From contig CAZBAL010000005.1 of assembly GCA_964489735.1 (NCBI GenBank), positions 27,406-91,405 of the forward strand: DNA of 64,000 nucleotides, written 5' to 3'. The first letter of the stretch is position 1; every line of letters begins with the position of its first letter. Origin of the DNA: Andreesenia sp964489735 (GTDB taxonomy: Bacteria > Bacillota > Clostridia > Tissierellales > Gottschalkiaceae). Both the position numbers and the translations under genes were made by a program. The notes under the pieces were generated by a model that did no database searches, was not told the origin of the DNA, and worked only from the letters and a program-made list of their open reading frames with translations. This document shows positions 9,601-18,158 of this stretch, piece after piece.

Positions 9601-9835
9601 CTTCTATACCAGCAAAGTCAGATTTGAAATTTTTAGAATCTCTCTCATATCCTCTTCCCTCTAAATTGCTTTTACCGTACAGTGCAAATGTTATCGCATC
9701 AAAGATTGTAGACTTTCCAGCTCCAGTTGGTCCTGTTATAAGAAAGAGAGATTTATCTCTGAGCTTCATAAAATCTATTTCAACCTTGCCTTTATATGGA
9801 CCAAAGGCATTCATAACCAGCTTAATCGGTCTCAT
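6629..9835 (-). CDS. sbcC: SbcC, SMC-like exonuclease ATPase subunit
   Basis: The large ATPase subunit (1068 aa) of the SbcCD (Mre11-Rad50-type) nuclease, which cuts DNA hairpins and protein-blocked ends. The Walker A motif TGPTGAGKST is near residue 35. Long coiled coils flank the zinc-hook CPVC near residue 530. The C-terminal ABC half has the signature LSGGESFKASLSMALGL and Walker B IFIDEGFGTLD. Length is usual for the family. Start: ATG at 9835 with GGGAG upstream, overlapping the sbcD stop by 14 bases; an in-frame upstream ATG at 9859 lies deeper inside sbcD. The pair forms one transcription unit. Confidence 0.95.
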   Translation of the reverse strand: MRPIKLVMNAFGPYKGKVEIDFMKLRDKSLFLITGPTGAGKSTIFDAITFALYGKSNLEGRGYERDSKNFKSDFAGIEDEAFVEFDFEVKGKPYNIKRLPAQEVKKLRGEGSREKSEEAVLSYRNSEGDTVFFERLNEVREEIENIIGLTVEQFRQIMMIPQGQFKKVISSDTRERKEILQKLFDISICSKVQEGLKVKTKEKEREIKDVEKRIEENFLYLNREVAEEEKIEVDIDKRIEFYADIKNKNDDSIIEIEKTLRDVEAEISELNQKKGKAELVNKLIDDRDRKEKELKLELSKEDEYAKKEKRYKIAEKASSVKDKEDRYLEAKDSLSTSIDLINKLEKDIRNKKLDLRFIEAQIEMGKEERAERNQLVQEIKNLEIMSDSVEKLEDANKEVNRLRVHSTKLKARGTTLFEETETLRKQILDQDKLDSDKKTLEDKEKELKSKKSELAVKKERLNSLNERFNDLNAEVREYSKIKKDLSESEKLVKELTDEFKIVEKEFNEMQKNYNKQLVYRLRRELKSGESCPVCGSIEHSDFEVEENDNQVTEEELNRKEELRDKKREALQTEKNSYIQLETRLEENISRGKNLTNQISDECKSFGIEIEDGANYNSLKKHMMIYTMDFGKSESKLKREIKDVENRIEEIEKKSALNKEIDKKYRDNKETLQYLNEEYSENSIKLNECEMKFKSEKEKIFGSEDADKIEGNLLSEYNRLKDSKMQREKELSKKIEEEDSTLKETEKEIESKSGEMKATVDRKAELEQRKSELKELFQKSITENGFSYEDEYRSSVIKEEELKKMNADISKYRENLNLLTKLYNDLVISIGDGQKTDLSELEKLIKESSEAKAVLEKNINNINSMNEKIVSYSEKIKNDYDSNKLAIDEYEKIKDLSDAANRQNNKNASFEAYVLSTYLDEILEFTNQRFNKMTDGRYEIFRKKDITSRVSESGLDLEVLDYYSSKKRDISTLSGGESFKASLSMALGLSDVVKMYSGGIGLDTIFIDEGFGTLDSESLDSAIDTLIEIQNQGRIVGIISHVEELKERIPDKIEIDITSEGSTLSAFEN

Positions 9836-11117
9836 CAAAAACTCTCCCTTCCAATTCATCTTTCAAATTCTCTATTATTTCTCTTTTATCATCAGTAAAC
9901 TCTTTATTGGTAGAATACTCATAGAAATCTTTAAACAATCCTATAATATCTTTTCTTTTTAGCTTATCTTTGATTTCCTTGCTGTAGCTGCCCTCTATAG
10001 TCTCTTCTCTGACTATCTCCAGATGCAGTAAATTCTCAAACACTTTGTTAAGCCTAGCTTTAGGTTCATATACTTCCCCCTTAACCATGAGTCTAACCAT
10101 TATATAATCATCCGTAGGATTATATTTCAAAAGCTCTTCCATAGTTCCCTCTATTATCTTTACATCTTTTGATGGATATATTTCTCTAAGAACTATCTCT
10201 GTATTTCCTTTTTCTCTCATTACGATTTCAATATATCCTTTTTTCTGATTCTGTTCTGAGAACGAATACTTCATAAGAGAGCCGGAGTACATTATATTTT
10301 CTGATTTCACCTTCTGCGGACCATGAAGATGTCCCAAAGCAGTATAATCAAAGTCCATAAAGTGCTTTGCATCTATATAGTCCGTTCCCCCTATCGATAG
10401 AGGTCTTTCAGAGCTGCTGACTATCAGATTTTCAGCAGCTTTTTTATACTGCTCTTTTTTACTGCCTTCTGAATAACCGTCCGATAGTGAATCAGAATCC
10501 ACATATGATGAATTAGCTGAGTCAGACAACTCAGATTTCTCTTCATTGAGTTTATCTTTTGAATTATCTGAGGACATATTTACTATAAAGCCGTGATATA
10601 TAGCTATATTTCTTTCTTCTTTGTTCAGATTTGAATTTGATATCTCAATCAGTGATTCAGCCAGCTTATCAAAGCTGTCAATCTCAGCATTATCAACTTC
10701 ATTTCGACCTCTAGCAATTGACATGAAAGGATACGGATAAAAATTCACTTTGCCATACTCATCTTCAAGCACTATAGGTTCTTTTATATATCTGAAGTCT
10801 GTGACCATATATAAGCCATTCCTAGTAAATAGTTCATTTCCAAAAGACAGTCTGTCAGAGCTATCATGATTTCCAGAAATAATGATCATCTTAATATTTC
10901 TCGATATTATTTCATTGATCGCATTGTTTAACAGCTCTATTGCCTCAATTCTAGGAATTGTAGTGTCATAGATATCACCTGCAACTATTATCACATCAGG
11001 CTTCTCTCTATCTATATCCTCAATAAACTTATCTAGGACTTCCTTTTGTTCTTCTATTAAATTTTCTTTATGTAATAGCTTTCCTATGTGCCAGTCTGCT
11101 GTGTGAAATATTTTCAT
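9822..11117 (-). CDS. sbcD: SbcD, Mre11-like nuclease subunit
   Basis: The metallophosphoesterase nuclease (431 aa) partner of SbcC. It shows the full set of metal-binding motifs: FHTADWHIG at the start, VAGDIYD near residue 45, SGNHDS near residue 85 and GHLHGPQ near residue 270. A Ser/Asp-rich insert (residues about 190-225, including SSYVDSDSLSDGYSEG) separates the nuclease core elements and looks disordered. AAGGAG precedes the ATG. sbcC starts inside its 3' end. Confidence 0.95.
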   Translation of the reverse strand: MKIFHTADWHIGKLLHKENLIEEQKEVLDKFIEDIDREKPDVIIVAGDIYDTTIPRIEAIELLNNAINEIISRNIKMIIISGNHDSSDRLSFGNELFTRNGLYMVTDFRYIKEPIVLEDEYGKVNFYPYPFMSIARGRNEVDNAEIDSFDKLAESLIEISNSNLNKEERNIAIYHGFIVNMSSDNSKDKLNEEKSELSDSANSSYVDSDSLSDGYSEGSKKEQYKKAAENLIVSSSERPLSIGGTDYIDAKHFMDFDYTALGHLHGPQKVKSENIMYSGSLMKYSFSEQNQKKGYIEIVMREKGNTEIVLREIYPSKDVKIIEGTMEELLKYNPTDDYIMVRLMVKGEVYEPKARLNKVFENLLHLEIVREETIEGSYSKEIKDKLKRKDIIGLFKDFYEYSTNKEFTDDKREIIENLKDELEGRVFDETD

Positions 11118-11171
11118 GTCATTCTCCTTTCAACCTAATATATCAATTTTATAGTCAATATCTTTCTCTGT

Positions 11172-11224
11172 CAAATAAGAAAACAGCCTCCAAAGAAGCA
11201 CTGTTTATGCTCTTTGGAAGCTGT
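11172..11224 (-). terminator. ppsA terminator
   Basis: On the minus strand the stem ACAGC(T)TCCAAAGA pairs with TCTTTGGAGGCTGT around a loop containing GCATAAACAGTGC. It is followed by TTTCTTATTT. Confidence 0.75.
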
Positions 11225-11275
11225 CTAAACTATATAAATTTTCTATTATATTTTTCAAATAATTATCTTACTTAA

Positions 11276-13645
11276 TTATTTTTGCTCTCTTAATTTCTTA
11301 AGAATCATTCTTTGCTCAACACCAGCAACTAGTCTTCTAGTATATGCTACAGTGTCTGGGTTAACAGATATACTGTCTATACCACATTCAACAAGGAATT
11401 CAGCAAACTCTGGGTAAGTTGATGGTCCTTGACCACAGATTGAAACTGTCTTACCGTATTTGTGAGCCGCTTCTATAAGCTGTTTTATAGCTGATTTTAC
11501 TGCTTCATTTCTCTCATCGAAGTATCCCATATCATTAAGGATTCCTGAGTCTCTGTCAGCTCCCATTATAAGCTGAGTTAAGTCGTTTGATCCGATACTG
11601 AATCCATCAACCATTTGAGCGAATTCTTCAGCTTGGAATATTACTGAAGGAACTTCAGCCATTATCCAGATTTTGAAGTTCTTATCTTGAACTAATCCTT
11701 CGCTAGCCATTATCTCTTTAACTGTTTCAAGTTCCCAAGTAGTTCTAACGAATGGAAGCATTACGTTTACATTTATCAGTCCGTATTCTTCTCTAACTTT
11801 TTTAATAGCTTTACATTCAAGCTTGAATCCTTCTATATATTCAGGTGAGATATATCTTGAAACACCTCTCCATCCTATCATTGGGTTAGCTTCTATCGGC
11901 TCAACTTCGTCTCCACCTTTAAGTCCTCTGAACTCATTAGTTCTGAAGTCACTTAATCTAACTGTAACAGGTCTTGGATAAAGTTCTGTTGCAACCTTAG
12001 TAACTGCTTCTGAGAATTTCTCTATGAATAGATCTTCTTCACCAACTTTTAACAGGTACATTGGGTGAGCTCCTACTGCATTTGTAAATACAAGCTCAGT
12101 TCTCATAAGACCAATTCCATCCATTGGAAGATCTTTATATCTGTCTATTAAATCTGGCTCTCCAAGATTCATGTATATCTTAGTTCCAGTTATAGGTGCT
12201 GTCAATTGCTCAAGAAGTGCATGGCTTACACCTACACCTTCTGCTTCCGCTCCTGCTTTTTCTTCTTGTTTTTCCTGAAGTACTATACCTTCATATACTA
12301 CTCCTCTTGTAGCATCAACTGTAACTTCCATTCCATTTTCAAGTACTTCACTAGCATTTTTAGCTCCAACTATACATGGAATTCCAAGCTCTCTTGATAC
12401 GATTGCTGCGTGACAAGTTCTTCCACCCTCATCAGTAACAACAGCCGCAGCTTTTTTCATTGCTGGAACCATGTCTGGGTTAGTCATTACAGTTACAAGT
12501 ATATCTCCATCGTCTACTAATTCCATTTCTGAAATATCTTTTATATTTTTAACTTTTCCGCTTCCAATTCCTGGTGAAGCTCCAAGTCCTTTTGCTATCA
12601 TCTTTAATTCTCTTCCACCTTGACCAGTGTCAACGCTAGCTGCTGCTGCGTTTTCATCTAGAGTAGTTATTGGTCTTGACTGAAGAATATAAAGTTCATT
12701 AGTGTCTCCATCTAACGCCCACTCTATATCTTGAGGTGAATTATAAAGTTCCTCTATCTTCATACCGTAATCAGCAAGCTTTTTAACTTCTTCATCTGTA
12801 ATTGACTGCTTAGTCACAAACTCTTTTCCTAATACTTCAGAAACATCTTTTTCTTCAGTTCCAACGTCATCTGTTCTCTTAACAACCATAGTAACTTTGT
12901 CAGCTATTTCTCTTTCAATTATAGATTCTGACTTCTTGCTGTATATGAAATCATCTGGAGTAACCATTCCTGAAACAACTGCTTCTCCAAGTCCCCAGCT
13001 TGAGTTTATCATTATTTCATCTTTATTGCTGTTTATTGGGTTAGCAGTGAACATAACACCAGCAACTTTAGACTCAACCATTTTTTGAACAACTACTGAA
13101 AGTGCAACTTCAGCGTGATCAAACTCTTGGTAGTGTCTGTAATAAATTGCTCTTGCTGTCCATAGTGATGCCCAGCATCTCTTTATATGAGCTTTTACTT
13201 CATCAATACCACTGATGTGAAGATAAGTATCCTGCTGTCCTGCAAATGAAGCATCTGGTAAGTCCTCTGCTGTTGCTGATGATCTTATTGCAACCTGTCC
13301 ATCAGTAACTCCGATTTTCTTATTGAACTCTTCATAAGCTTCTACTATCTCTTTCTCAATATCTGCAGGTATGTCTTTTCTTATTATAAGCGCTCTTATT
13401 CCAGCACTTCTTTCTTGAAGTTGAACAGCATCATCAACATCTAAATCTGAAAGTTCTGCTAATATCTCTTTTTGAAGATCCGATTTCTCAATGAAATCTG
13501 AATATGCCGGTGCAGTAACACAGAATCCTGGTGGTACGTCTACACCTTTAATTGTCAACTCTCCTAAGTTAGCTCCTTTTCCACCAACTAGAGGTATATC
13601 TTCTTTGTCGATTTCATTGAACCATCTAATGTACTTATAACTCAC
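11276..13645 (-). CDS. ppsA: phosphoenolpyruvate synthase
   Basis: Makes PEP from pyruvate and ATP (water-dependent, giving AMP and phosphate). The protein is 789 aa, the usual length. The N-terminal ATP-binding domain has GGKGANLGEL near residue 22 and IRSSATAEDLPDASFAGQ. The swivelling phosphohistidine domain has GGRTCHAAIVSRELGIPC with the catalytic His. The C-terminal PEP-utiliser TIM barrel ends with SIGSNDLTQ and CGQGPS. The GGRTCHAA context fits PEP synthase rather than pyruvate phosphate dikinase. Start: GTG at 13645, since GAGGAG lies 7 bases upstream and the product then begins MSYKYIRWF like its relatives; an in-frame TTG at 13669 has no site. Confidence 0.93.
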   Translation of the reverse strand: MSYKYIRWFNEIDKEDIPLVGGKGANLGELTIKGVDVPPGFCVTAPAYSDFIEKSDLQKEILAELSDLDVDDAVQLQERSAGIRALIIRKDIPADIEKEIVEAYEEFNKKIGVTDGQVAIRSSATAEDLPDASFAGQQDTYLHISGIDEVKAHIKRCWASLWTARAIYYRHYQEFDHAEVALSVVVQKMVESKVAGVMFTANPINSNKDEIMINSSWGLGEAVVSGMVTPDDFIYSKKSESIIEREIADKVTMVVKRTDDVGTEEKDVSEVLGKEFVTKQSITDEEVKKLADYGMKIEELYNSPQDIEWALDGDTNELYILQSRPITTLDENAAAASVDTGQGGRELKMIAKGLGASPGIGSGKVKNIKDISEMELVDDGDILVTVMTNPDMVPAMKKAAAVVTDEGGRTCHAAIVSRELGIPCIVGAKNASEVLENGMEVTVDATRGVVYEGIVLQEKQEEKAGAEAEGVGVSHALLEQLTAPITGTKIYMNLGEPDLIDRYKDLPMDGIGLMRTELVFTNAVGAHPMYLLKVGEEDLFIEKFSEAVTKVATELYPRPVTVRLSDFRTNEFRGLKGGDEVEPIEANPMIGWRGVSRYISPEYIEGFKLECKAIKKVREEYGLINVNVMLPFVRTTWELETVKEIMASEGLVQDKNFKIWIMAEVPSVIFQAEEFAQMVDGFSIGSNDLTQLIMGADRDSGILNDMGYFDERNEAVKSAIKQLIEAAHKYGKTVSICGQGPSTYPEFAEFLVECGIDSISVNPDTVAYTRRLVAGVEQRMILKKLREQK

Positions 13646-13716
13646 GTAAATTCTCCTCTCATTAACCAATTGTATAATATTTATATTAGTGTAAATTTAA
13701 TCTCCAATTCAAATAT

Positions 13717-13743
13717 ATTATAACATATATAATTATATATGTT
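13717..13743 (-). promoter_or_regulatory. ppsA promoter with a 22-bp perfect palindrome
   Basis: A perfect palindrome (arms AACATATATAA / TTATATATGTT, 13722-13743) lies about 75 bases before ppsA. On the minus strand an extended -10 (TGTTATAAT) overlaps its downstream edge at 13717-13725, so a dimeric regulator bound here would cover the promoter. Confidence 0.5.
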
Positions 13744-13893
13744 ATCCTTTTTTTATGTTTTTTTGTGAAAACACTGTTTATTTTTGAATTTATTCTAATT
13801 TCTTTAGATTAACACACTATTATTAACATATATATTCATTTGTGTCATACTATATCTCTGCTTTTTGTTTTTGTGTTATTCTTTTTTAAGGAT

Positions 13894-15297
13894 TTATTCC
13901 GCATTATTTGCTTTTATATTAGTTGCTGTCATTATTTCATAAAAAGCCCAATGGGATTTATTCAAATCTTTAAATCTTCTCATACTGAAATAATTAGTAT
14001 CAATATACTCATTATCTATTACGTAGCCTATAACATTATTAACCATCTTTACAGCTTCTGCTCTAGTTATTGGATTTTCAGGTTTAAAGCTGTTATCACT
14101 ATAGCCGTTTACCCATTTTCTATTCTTCATCTTTAGAATATCTGATTCGGCCCAGTGTCCTTTAATATCTGTGAAACTCATTTCTGATTTTTCTTTAAGT
14201 TCTTTTACCCTTGATATAATAGAAGCAAATTCAGCTCTAGTTATATTATCATCCGGCCTGAAACTACCATCCTTATAACCCTTTATCAGATCTGCTTCCT
14301 GCATATAACCGATTACATTATAGTACCACGTCTGATTATCTACATCAGAATAATCAGAATTGTATTCTTGTGCCGAATCATAATCTGTAAGCGCCCTTGA
14401 AATTATAGTAGCAGCCTCAGCTCTGGTTATTTTATTATCTGGTCTGAATTCATCGTTATGGTATCCTGTTATATAGCCCTGTCCCTCTGGATTTATAGGC
14501 TTTGAAGTGATAACATAACCACCTGAATTGTTGCTCGAGCTTCCCAGTATATTATCTATTCCTTCTGTGTTTTCTTCTGCTCTGTGGGTTATTCTATACT
14601 CTTCACCGGAGTCTGCAAAATATACAAAATCACCGGAACTTGCTACATAGTCTGTGTATTCTTCTAAACTGAAGCCGTTCTTAAACATGATCTCAGAATG
14701 AGGATACCCCACATACCTAAAGTGCCACGGCTCATAATTTATTCCAGTTATATGCTTTTTATCACTATCGTATCTGAGAATAAAGCCATATTTGTAAGAA
14801 TTATTTCTTAACCATAAACCAGCAGAAGTATCTCCAAAACTAGTATATAGATTTCCATCCAGGCTCACATCAACTGCTAACCCTGTCTGGTGTTCACTGT
14901 GTCCAGGTACTGCTATGTTCGATTTTGTAATATTATAAGCATCTTCATAGCTGTGCCCCATTCGTATATAGTTGTTAAGATCTCTATCGAACAATGTTTT
15001 TTGATAAGAATACGATCTATAGCCGCTTATTGCCATAAGTCCATATATTCCTTCTGCTCTCATTTGAGCATTCATTGCCGCATAAGAATTAACAGCTTCT
15101 TGTCTCATATTTACAATTCTCGTCGTAGGAGCATAGTTCCCAATATTATCTGTATCCTTCGGTTCATACTGCTCTCCCACTGGATGAGCTTCGTTTACCA
15201 ATATCAAAAAGTCATTCGACTCAGCAAATGAATACGTACCCACCATGATCATTGTTGCTGCGGTAACCCCAGCAACCTTTGCTATTATTCTTTTCAT
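13894..15297 (-). CDS. VanY-type D-Ala-D-Ala carboxypeptidase with three SLH domains
   Basis: A secreted cell-wall enzyme (467 aa). A signal peptide (KVAGVTAATMIMVGTYSFA) is followed by a VanY/LAS-family peptidase domain, residues about 30-215. Zinc ligands lie in SEHQTGLAVD and EPWHFRYV, and GYRSYSYQKTLF is also typical. Such enzymes trim the terminal D-Ala of peptidoglycan stems. Three SLH repeats follow from about residue 270, each with the ITRAE core (YHNDEFRPDNKITRAE, YKDGSFRPDDNITRAE, YSDNSFKPENPITRAE); they anchor the protein to the secondary wall polymer. Two other SLH proteins lie at 61883-63664 and at the right edge. Confidence 0.93.
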   Translation of the reverse strand: MKRIIAKVAGVTAATMIMVGTYSFAESNDFLILVNEAHPVGEQYEPKDTDNIGNYAPTTRIVNMRQEAVNSYAAMNAQMRAEGIYGLMAISGYRSYSYQKTLFDRDLNNYIRMGHSYEDAYNITKSNIAVPGHSEHQTGLAVDVSLDGNLYTSFGDTSAGLWLRNNSYKYGFILRYDSDKKHITGINYEPWHFRYVGYPHSEIMFKNGFSLEEYTDYVASSGDFVYFADSGEEYRITHRAEENTEGIDNILGSSSNNSGGYVITSKPINPEGQGYITGYHNDEFRPDNKITRAEAATIISRALTDYDSAQEYNSDYSDVDNQTWYYNVIGYMQEADLIKGYKDGSFRPDDNITRAEFASIISRVKELKEKSEMSFTDIKGHWAESDILKMKNRKWVNGYSDNSFKPENPITRAEAVKMVNNVIGYVIDNEYIDTNYFSMRRFKDLNKSHWAFYEIMTATNIKANNAE

Positions 15298-15608
15298 ACC
15301 AATTCCTCTTCTCTAATTTTACAGAATTTTTTCATAGCTAAAGTTACATGTATCTATTATATTTACCCTTTATTTGTGTGAAAAAATGCAAAATTCAATA
15401 TTAATTCAATACAAAATGCTTAAGGAAAAAAAGCAAATAAACCATATGTTTTTTTAATTTCAGATATCAGATTATTGAATCTATTTCTCGAAATCAATAC
15501 ATATGGGATATTTGCTTCTTTCATATCTTTTTTATTATATTTATTTGAAAAACTTAAAGCAATAGTAGCTTTACTATATTTGTTCCAGTTATTTACTAAT
15601 TATTTTAT
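15298..15608. other. intergenic region between metY and the VanY-SLH gene
   Basis: About 310 bases, very AT-rich. The only clear structure is the long inverted repeat at 15426-15517. I see no open reading frame with a ribosome site. Confidence 0.6.
15426..15517 (-). terminator. large multi-stem structure ending in a T run (metY terminator?)
   Basis: On the minus strand an outer stem (AAGCAAATA...CATATGT with ACATATG...TATTTGCTT, 16 pairs around a 3-nt internal loop) encloses two small hairpins (ATTTC-GA-GAAAT and AGATT-CAAT-AATCT). It ends in seven T. It lies about 90 bases past the metY stop. It may be an unusually elaborate terminator or a small RNA. Confidence 0.5.
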
Positions 15609-16880
15609 CTACTTGCTAACTGCTGCAAATCCTTTTTCAAGATCTGCAATTATATCATCAATATTTTCAAGTCCCACAGAAAGTCTTATCATTCCAGGAT
15701 TGATTCCTGCTGCTACAAGCTGCTCATCAGTAAGCTGTCTATGTGTAGCTGATGCCGGGTGCAGTACCAGAGTTCTATTACATGCAACATGGACCACATT
15801 ACTTGCAAGCTCAAGAGCATCCATGAATTTCACAGCTGCTTCTTTACCGCCTTTTATGGTGAATGAAATAACTCCACTGCATCCATCTGGAAGATACTTG
15901 TCTTTGAGCTTTTTATCCTGATGTGAATCTAGATATGGATAATTTACAGATTCAACTAAATCAGAGCTTTCTAAGAACTCTGCCGCTTTTTCTGCGTTTC
16001 TGCTATATCTCTCCATTCTAACTGCCAGTGTATCCAGTCCCAGGTTCAATAAAAATGCAGCATGAGCTGAAGGATATGCTCCTAAATCTCTCATAAGCTG
16101 AACTCTAGCTTTAGTAATATAAGCTGCTTCCGCAAAAGCCTCAGTGTAAACAATTCCATGGTACGACTCATCTGGCTCTGTAAATTCTGGGAAATTTCCG
16201 TTAGTCCAGTCGAATTTTCCACTGTCAACAATAACTCCTCCAACCTGAACTGCATGACCGTCCATATATTTTGTTGTCGAGTGAATTACAATATCAGCAC
16301 CGTGCTCAATTGGTCTGCAAAGCACAGGCGTAGCAAAAGTATTATCTATTATAAGTGGCACATTATTATCATGTGCTACTTTAGCAAATTTCTCAATATC
16401 TAAAACTCTAAGTGCAGGGTTGGCTAAAGTCTCTCCAAATACAGCCTTAGTATTAGGCTTAAATGCCTTTTGAATCTCCTCAGCTGAAGCATCCGGATCA
16501 ACAAAAATACACTCTATTCCAAATCTCTTGAATGTAACTGCAAATAAGTTTATTGTTCCTCCATATATTGTGGAAGCACAGATAAAACTATCTCCTGATT
16601 TCAGTATATTCATTATTGAAATAAGTGATGCGGCCTGTCCTGAAGTAGTGCAAAGAGCTCCAACTCCACCTTCTAATGCTGCTATTTTTTCTTCTACAAA
16701 TCCAACAGATGGATTCGATATTCTTGAGTACATATGACCAGGTACAGAAAGGTCAAAAAGATCACCTATATGCTCTGTTGAATCATAAGTGAAAGTTGTA
16801 CTTTGATATATTGGCATGTACATAGGTTCACCATTTTCCGGCTTATATCCCTCATGTATTAGTTTAGTTTCTATTTTCAT
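15609..16880 (-). CDS. metY: O-acetylhomoserine sulfhydrylase (Cys/Met metabolism PLP enzyme)
   Basis: A PLP-dependent enzyme (423 aa) of the Cys/Met-metabolism family. Length and sequence fit O-acetylhomoserine aminocarboxypropyltransferase, which makes homocysteine from O-acetylhomoserine and sulfide. Seen: the N-terminal block PIYQSTTFTYDS, the cofactor-phosphate contact MYSRISNP, and the lysine site IHSTTKYMDGH that forms the Schiff base. Methionine gamma-lyase is the main alternative, since the families overlap. The gene stands alone, and its leader carries a 10-bp inverted repeat (16937-17006). GGGGTG precedes the ATG. Confidence 0.87.
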   Translation of the reverse strand: MKIETKLIHEGYKPENGEPMYMPIYQSTTFTYDSTEHIGDLFDLSVPGHMYSRISNPSVGFVEEKIAALEGGVGALCTTSGQAASLISIMNILKSGDSFICASTIYGGTINLFAVTFKRFGIECIFVDPDASAEEIQKAFKPNTKAVFGETLANPALRVLDIEKFAKVAHDNNVPLIIDNTFATPVLCRPIEHGADIVIHSTTKYMDGHAVQVGGVIVDSGKFDWTNGNFPEFTEPDESYHGIVYTEAFAEAAYITKARVQLMRDLGAYPSAHAAFLLNLGLDTLAVRMERYSRNAEKAAEFLESSDLVESVNYPYLDSHQDKKLKDKYLPDGCSGVISFTIKGGKEAAVKFMDALELASNVVHVACNRTLVLHPASATHRQLTDEQLVAAGINPGMIRLSVGLENIDDIIADLEKGFAAVSK

Positions 16881-16936
16881 TAAATCACCCCAAATTTATA
16901 TATTAAGCTTATTCTATCAGAAATCACACTGTTTAG

Positions 16937-17006
16937 CTAGATTTACTTAGAGTTTCAAAAACATTCATCTCAGTGCATTGTGCTTTCATCATTTAGGTAA
17001 ATCTAG
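16937..17006 (-). promoter_or_regulatory. metY leader with closing inverted repeat
   Basis: Perfect 10-bp arms (CTAGATTTAC / GTAAATCTAG) enclose about 50 bases that hold a GCA-CAA-TGC hairpin. The structure lies between the kinase-like gene's stop and the metY start. It does not match the S-box, SAM-II or T-box cores that I know. Confidence 0.35.
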
Positions 17007-17021
17007 ACCTGACTGAACTTG

Positions 17022-18158
17022 CTAAATAGTACTCGAAAAGTAAGGACTCAAAAGTTCTTTCATAAAATCCAGCTGAATAAAACTCTCTATTGTCCTGAAT
17101 GTATCCATATTCTTGATATCTCTTCCTTCTTCTTTAGTGTACTCCAAATAGGCATATGCACACCAGGAAAGAGCTCTCAGATACAGATAAGGAGTATATA
17201 ATCTCACTCTCTCTTTTATATCCTTGTCCTCACCTAATGTCTTTATATATGAATTGTAGAATTTTTGTTCATCATCTTCATTTAAAATGTAATCCGTTTT
17301 CCAAAGAGTAGTTGTCTTTGCTAAAAACTGAGTTATATCCTGACAAGGGTCTGAAATGACAGGCTTTTCCCAGTCAATAATATATGATTTTCCTTCTGCA
17401 TTAATCAAAAAGTTCCCCGAGTTGAGTTCCGTATTGTTTATAACCATCCAAGGATTATCTAAGAAATACTTTTGATTTTTTTCATTCTCAATTGCCCAGT
17501 TTAAAAACTTTTCAAAAAACAGTTTGACATCACCACTTATGCGCTTAGATTCCCACACATCTTTTAAAAGTCTGGTGCCTTCAGCTATTCTGTCAGAGAA
17601 TATTTTTTCTTCCACTATAAAACTTCCGGCTCCAACTATTGGAACTCTATGTACTTTTGCAATAAGCTCTCCTGCTTTCTCCATATCATTATAGTAATCG
17701 AGATGTCTTCCAGGCAGAAACTCCATTATTAGAAGACCATATTCTATCTCAGATTTAGTATCATCTAGATAATAGACTTTTGGTGTCACTCCTGACTGCT
17801 CTAAATAACTTATAGCATCAAACTCATACTTTATCTGATTATCTGATTCTATCTGACTTCCAGTATTTATTCTAAGTACATATTTTTTCCCTTCACATCT
17901 TTCTGATGATTCTGATTCTTGTTTTTTTGTACTTTGATTTTTTGTTCTTTGATTATTTCTTCCTATATTTTTTTTGCAATAATCATCATTCTGTTCGAAA
18001 ATATAAGTAGAACTGATTATGAAGTTCACGTTATATTCTCCCTGAGCCAAAAATCTGATGACATATTCATTTCCAAGCTCTACACCAGAATCTCTTATCT
18101 TTATTAAATTTTTTCTTATATACTCATCTATCTCATTTAATAATCTGTCTTTGAGCAT
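17022..18158 (-). CDS. aminoglycoside/choline kinase-like phosphotransferase
   Basis: A protein (378 aa) with the APH/choline-kinase fold. N-lobe strands carry KKYVLRINTGSQ, the hinge is LLIMEFLPGRHLD, and the metal-binding segment is YIIDWEKPVISDP. The catalytic loop reads NNTELNSGNFL where most relatives have HGDxxxxN, so the His is Asn and the catalytic Asp is Glu. The substrate is unknown. It is the last gene of a three-gene unit and overlaps the preceding transferase gene by 22 bases, which argues for a shared pathway. GGGG lies 8 bases before the ATG. Confidence 0.8.
   Translation of the reverse strand: MLKDRLLNEIDEYIRKNLIKIRDSGVELGNEYVIRFLAQGEYNVNFIISSTYIFEQNDDYCKKNIGRNNQRTKNQSTKKQESESSERCEGKKYVLRINTGSQIESDNQIKYEFDAISYLEQSGVTPKVYYLDDTKSEIEYGLLIMEFLPGRHLDYYNDMEKAGELIAKVHRVPIVGAGSFIVEEKIFSDRIAEGTRLLKDVWESKRISGDVKLFFEKFLNWAIENEKNQKYFLDNPWMVINNTELNSGNFLINAEGKSYIIDWEKPVISDPCQDITQFLAKTTTLWKTDYILNEDDEQKFYNSYIKTLGEDKDIKERVRLYTPYLYLRALSWCAYAYLEYTKEEGRDIKNMDTFRTIESFIQLDFMKELLSPYFSSTI

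Noticed and set aside
14000..14500. CRISPR-like periodicity in the VanY-SLH gene
   Set aside because: The repeated pieces are degenerate SLH codons within one reading frame, not identical repeats with unique spacers.
16881..17021. SAM (S-box) riboswitch before metY
   Set aside because: The leader is too short and lacks the conserved S-box core. Only a simple closing stem is present.
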